Source of the DNA: Carnobacterium_A antarcticum
GTDB lineage: Bacteria; Bacillota; Bacilli; Lactobacillales; Carnobacteriaceae
Assembly (NCBI RefSeq): GCF_042658365.1
Contig: NZ_JBHSQC010000003.1
Strand: one strand, 5' to 3'
DNA length: 25,133 nt
The notes under the pieces were generated by a model. It saw nothing but the letters and a program-made list of their open reading frames with translations. It ran no database searches and was not told the DNA's origin. Of the stretch, positions 23,366-25,133 are shown piece after piece. How positions within the stretch are numbered: position 1 is the stretch's first letter; each line of letters begins with the position of its first letter. A program made the translations under genes and the position numbers.

Positions 23366-24826
23366 TTATTGTCCTAATTCTGGTTGACTCGCTTCAATTG
23401 CTTGATCTGATTTATTAAAGATATTGTATTTGCGGAACACGACTGTTAAGGCAAACGGCACTACAATAGCAATCACCATACAAATAATGAATACGAACCA
23501 GTATTGGTTTTGGATTGAAAGAATCCCTGGCAGACCGCCGACTCCAATTGAGTTGGCTGTGACATTAAAGATCGTCGAAACCATTCCAGCAAGACCGGAA
23601 CCGATCATTGCAGCTACAAATGGGTAAACGTATTTGATGTTGATCCCGAACATTGCAGGTTCTGTTACACCTAAGTAACAAGAAATCGCTGCCGGAATAG
23701 AAACTTGTTCTTCTTTTTTATCGCCGCGGTGAAGGAAAATAATCGCTAATACAGCTGAACCTTGGGCAATATTAGATAAAGCGATCATTGGCCATAAATT
23801 GGTTCCGCCATAGTCAGCGATCAGTTGCAAATCGATAGCATTTGACATGTGATGCAGCCCAGTAATGACTAAAGGTGAATACAAGAAACCGAACAAAGCG
23901 CCGAATAACCAGTTCACTGAACTGCCTAAACCAGCATAGACTAAACTTGAAATCCAACCTCCAATGATCCAGCCGATAGGACCTAAAACTGTATGCGCAA
24001 TCAATACAGTTGGCACTAAGGCGAAGAAAGGGACAAAAATCATTGATACGGCTTGCGGGATAACTTTACGCAATCCTAATTCCAAGTAAGCTAGTAGGAA
24101 ACCGGCCAACATTGCAGGAATAACTTGTGCTTGATAACCGATCATATCAATTTGGAAAAAACCGAAATCCCAGAACGGAATATCTGCTGCTGCTGTTTCG
24201 GCAACGGCATAGGCATTTAATAATTGCGGTGAAACTAATGTGATTCCTAAAACAATTCCTAAAATTTGAGTCGTTCCCATTTTCTTAGCAATGCTCCATG
24301 TGATTCCAACTGGTAAGAAGTGGAAAATCGCTTCGCCAATCAACCATAAAAAGCTGTTGACACCGTTCCAAAATTGAGAAACTTCTACAATAGTTTGTCC
24401 GTCGAGATATCCCATGGGAACGCCTTCTAAAATGTTACGGAATCCTAAAATCAGACCCCCTACTACAATTGCGGGAATAATGGGTGAAAATATTTCAGCT
24501 AATACAGACATCGCCCGCTGAATTGGGTTTTGATTTTGTTTACTGGCTGCTTTTACTTCGTCTTTTGATACTCCTTCTTTACCGGAAATTTTTGAAAACT
24601 CGTTATAAAATGTAGCGACATCGTTTCCGATAATGACCTGAAATTGACCGGCTTGTGTGAAAGTGCCTTTTACCGCGGGGATATCTTCAATTTTTTTGAC
24701 ATCTGCTTTGGAAGCATCGTTCAATACGAACCGCATCCGTGTAGCACAGTGACTGACCGCAGAAATATTCTCGGGACCGCCAATGTCTTCCAATAACTGT
24801 TTCGCATCTTGCTTGTAATCCGCCAT
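23366..24826 (-). CDS. treB: PTS trehalose-specific EIIBC component
   Basis: Membrane permease that imports trehalose and phosphorylates it to trehalose-6-phosphate. The N-terminal EIIB domain (1-~90) has the phospho-cysteine Cys27 in VSHCATRMRF. The EIIC domain (~105-470) has about ten membrane segments and the family GITEPAxFG-like site as GVTEPAMFGIN. No EIIA domain is fused, as in most TreB; another EIIA-Glc must donate phosphate. The start is taken at 24826 because GAGGAGG lies 9 bases upstream; a frame from 24907 would begin upstream of the operator. This gives 486 aa, the normal length. treC follows in the same operon. Confidence 0.94.
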   Translation of the reverse strand: MADYKQDAKQLLEDIGGPENISAVSHCATRMRFVLNDASKADVKKIEDIPAVKGTFTQAGQFQVIIGNDVATFYNEFSKISGKEGVSKDEVKAASKQNQNPIQRAMSVLAEIFSPIIPAIVVGGLILGFRNILEGVPMGYLDGQTIVEVSQFWNGVNSFLWLIGEAIFHFLPVGITWSIAKKMGTTQILGIVLGITLVSPQLLNAYAVAETAAADIPFWDFGFFQIDMIGYQAQVIPAMLAGFLLAYLELGLRKVIPQAVSMIFVPFFALVPTVLIAHTVLGPIGWIIGGWISSLVYAGLGSSVNWLFGALFGFLYSPLVITGLHHMSNAIDLQLIADYGGTNLWPMIALSNIAQGSAVLAIIFLHRGDKKEEQVSIPAAISCYLGVTEPAMFGINIKYVYPFVAAMIGSGLAGMVSTIFNVTANSIGVGGLPGILSIQNQYWFVFIICMVIAIVVPFALTVVFRKYNIFNKSDQAIEASQPELGQ

Positions 24827-24860
24827 TTCTTTTTCCTCCTCTATAAACTGCTTTTCTCCA

Positions 24861-24876
24861 ACTTGTATATACAAGT
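24861..24876. promoter_or_regulatory. TreR operator
   Basis: ACTTGTATATACAAGT is a perfect 16-bp palindrome containing TTGTATATACAA, the known tre operator core of Bacilli. It begins two bases after the treB -10 box, so bound TreR would block initiation. Confidence 0.88.
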
Positions 24877-24878
24877 AA

Positions 24879-24916
24879 AATGTACCTTTTTTTAAACAAA
24901 AATGCAAGCGTTTTAT
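24879..24916 (-). promoter_or_regulatory. treBC promoter with overlapping cre-like site
   Basis: On the minus strand TTGCAT (24902-24907) and TACATT (24879-24884) are separated by 17 bases. TGCAAGCGTTTTAT (24903-24916, plus strand) matches most of the CcpA cre consensus TGNAANCGNTNNCA except its last two bases, and covers the -35 box. Catabolite repression of trehalose use is therefore likely. Confidence 0.7.
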
Positions 24917-25133
24917 ATTTTTTTATCAATAAACCCTCTTTTAAAAAAACCAAGTGTTAAATTATAACAGTTCCCATCATTTCAATGAGCCAAGAAATGC
25001 GTACGCTAAGAAAAGAAATCGCTTTATACAGCAAAAAAAATAACAGCCGAACCACAAAGGAAACGTTTAGTTTCGGTTCTACGTCAACTGACGTTGGTAA
25101 AGAATTTTAGTCCCTTATTTAATTAAAAAAACT
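24917..25133. other. Right-hand intergenic end with a possible terminator
   Basis: No gene is visible. On the minus strand GAACC-GAAAC (25070-25079) can pair with GTTTC and GGTTC (down to 25049) in a nested stem, and TTTTTTTT occurs at 25033-25040, six to eight bases further. This could end a minus-strand gene lying beyond the right edge. ACGTCA/TGACGT (25081-25094) is a short palindrome just upstream of it. Confidence 0.4.

Noticed and set aside
24827..24907. 27-residue N-terminal extension of treB
   Set aside because: It would start upstream of the promoter -10 box and TreR operator; ATG 24826 has GAGGAGG and a family-typical N-terminus.

Overview
The window looks like part of a low-GC Gram-positive (Firmicutes) chromosome. 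It most resembles the order Lactobacillales, and a Carnobacterium-like member is my best guess. The evidence is AT-rich intergenic DNA, strong AGGAGG-type ribosome sites, TTG and GTG starts, a T-box riboswitch before serS, a VanR/VanS-type two-component pair and a PTS-type trehalose system. The genus is inferred from gene content and order, not from a search.

Almost everything reads leftward (- strand). The order mnmE, mnmG, rsmG, parA, parB, DUF951, ychF, DUF1129, guaB is the familiar origin-proximal order of Firmicutes, so the replication origin probably lies beyond the right edge. Left to right: bases 1-178 hold tandem promoters and the boxA-like leader of an rRNA operon that runs off the left edge. 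Then come msrA, serS with its serine T-box, dacA (D-Ala-D-Ala carboxypeptidase), a VanS/VanR-like kinase and regulator, and guaB, each unit with its own terminator. A near-perfect parS site lies between dacA and the kinase gene. The run DUF1129-ychF-DUF951-parB-parA-rsmG follows; the parB and parA frames overlap.

At 12.8-14.4 kb a + strand unit interrupts the leftward run. A consensus promoter drives a threonine-rich 26-codon leader ORF, then a strong terminator, then a PTS EIIC-like membrane protein. It converges on a tRNA gene with anticodon GAC (Val). mnmG and mnmE follow; mnmE has a TTG start and a terminator hairpin between its promoter and its start. An AT-rich gene-poor stretch (18.4-19.2 kb) precedes a secreted LysM-3D wall protein (+). 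The right end is a trehalose module: treR (+) converges on treBC (-), with a perfect TreR-type operator and a probable cre site before treB.

The least explained parts are non-coding. They are a 164-bp imperfect palindrome after mnmG with a diverged partial copy between treR and treC, three tandem 52-bp hairpin repeats next to that copy, everted parS half-sites before rsmG, and candidate attenuators before mnmE and the EIIC-like gene. No CRISPR array, transposase, prophage gene or obvious defence system was seen.
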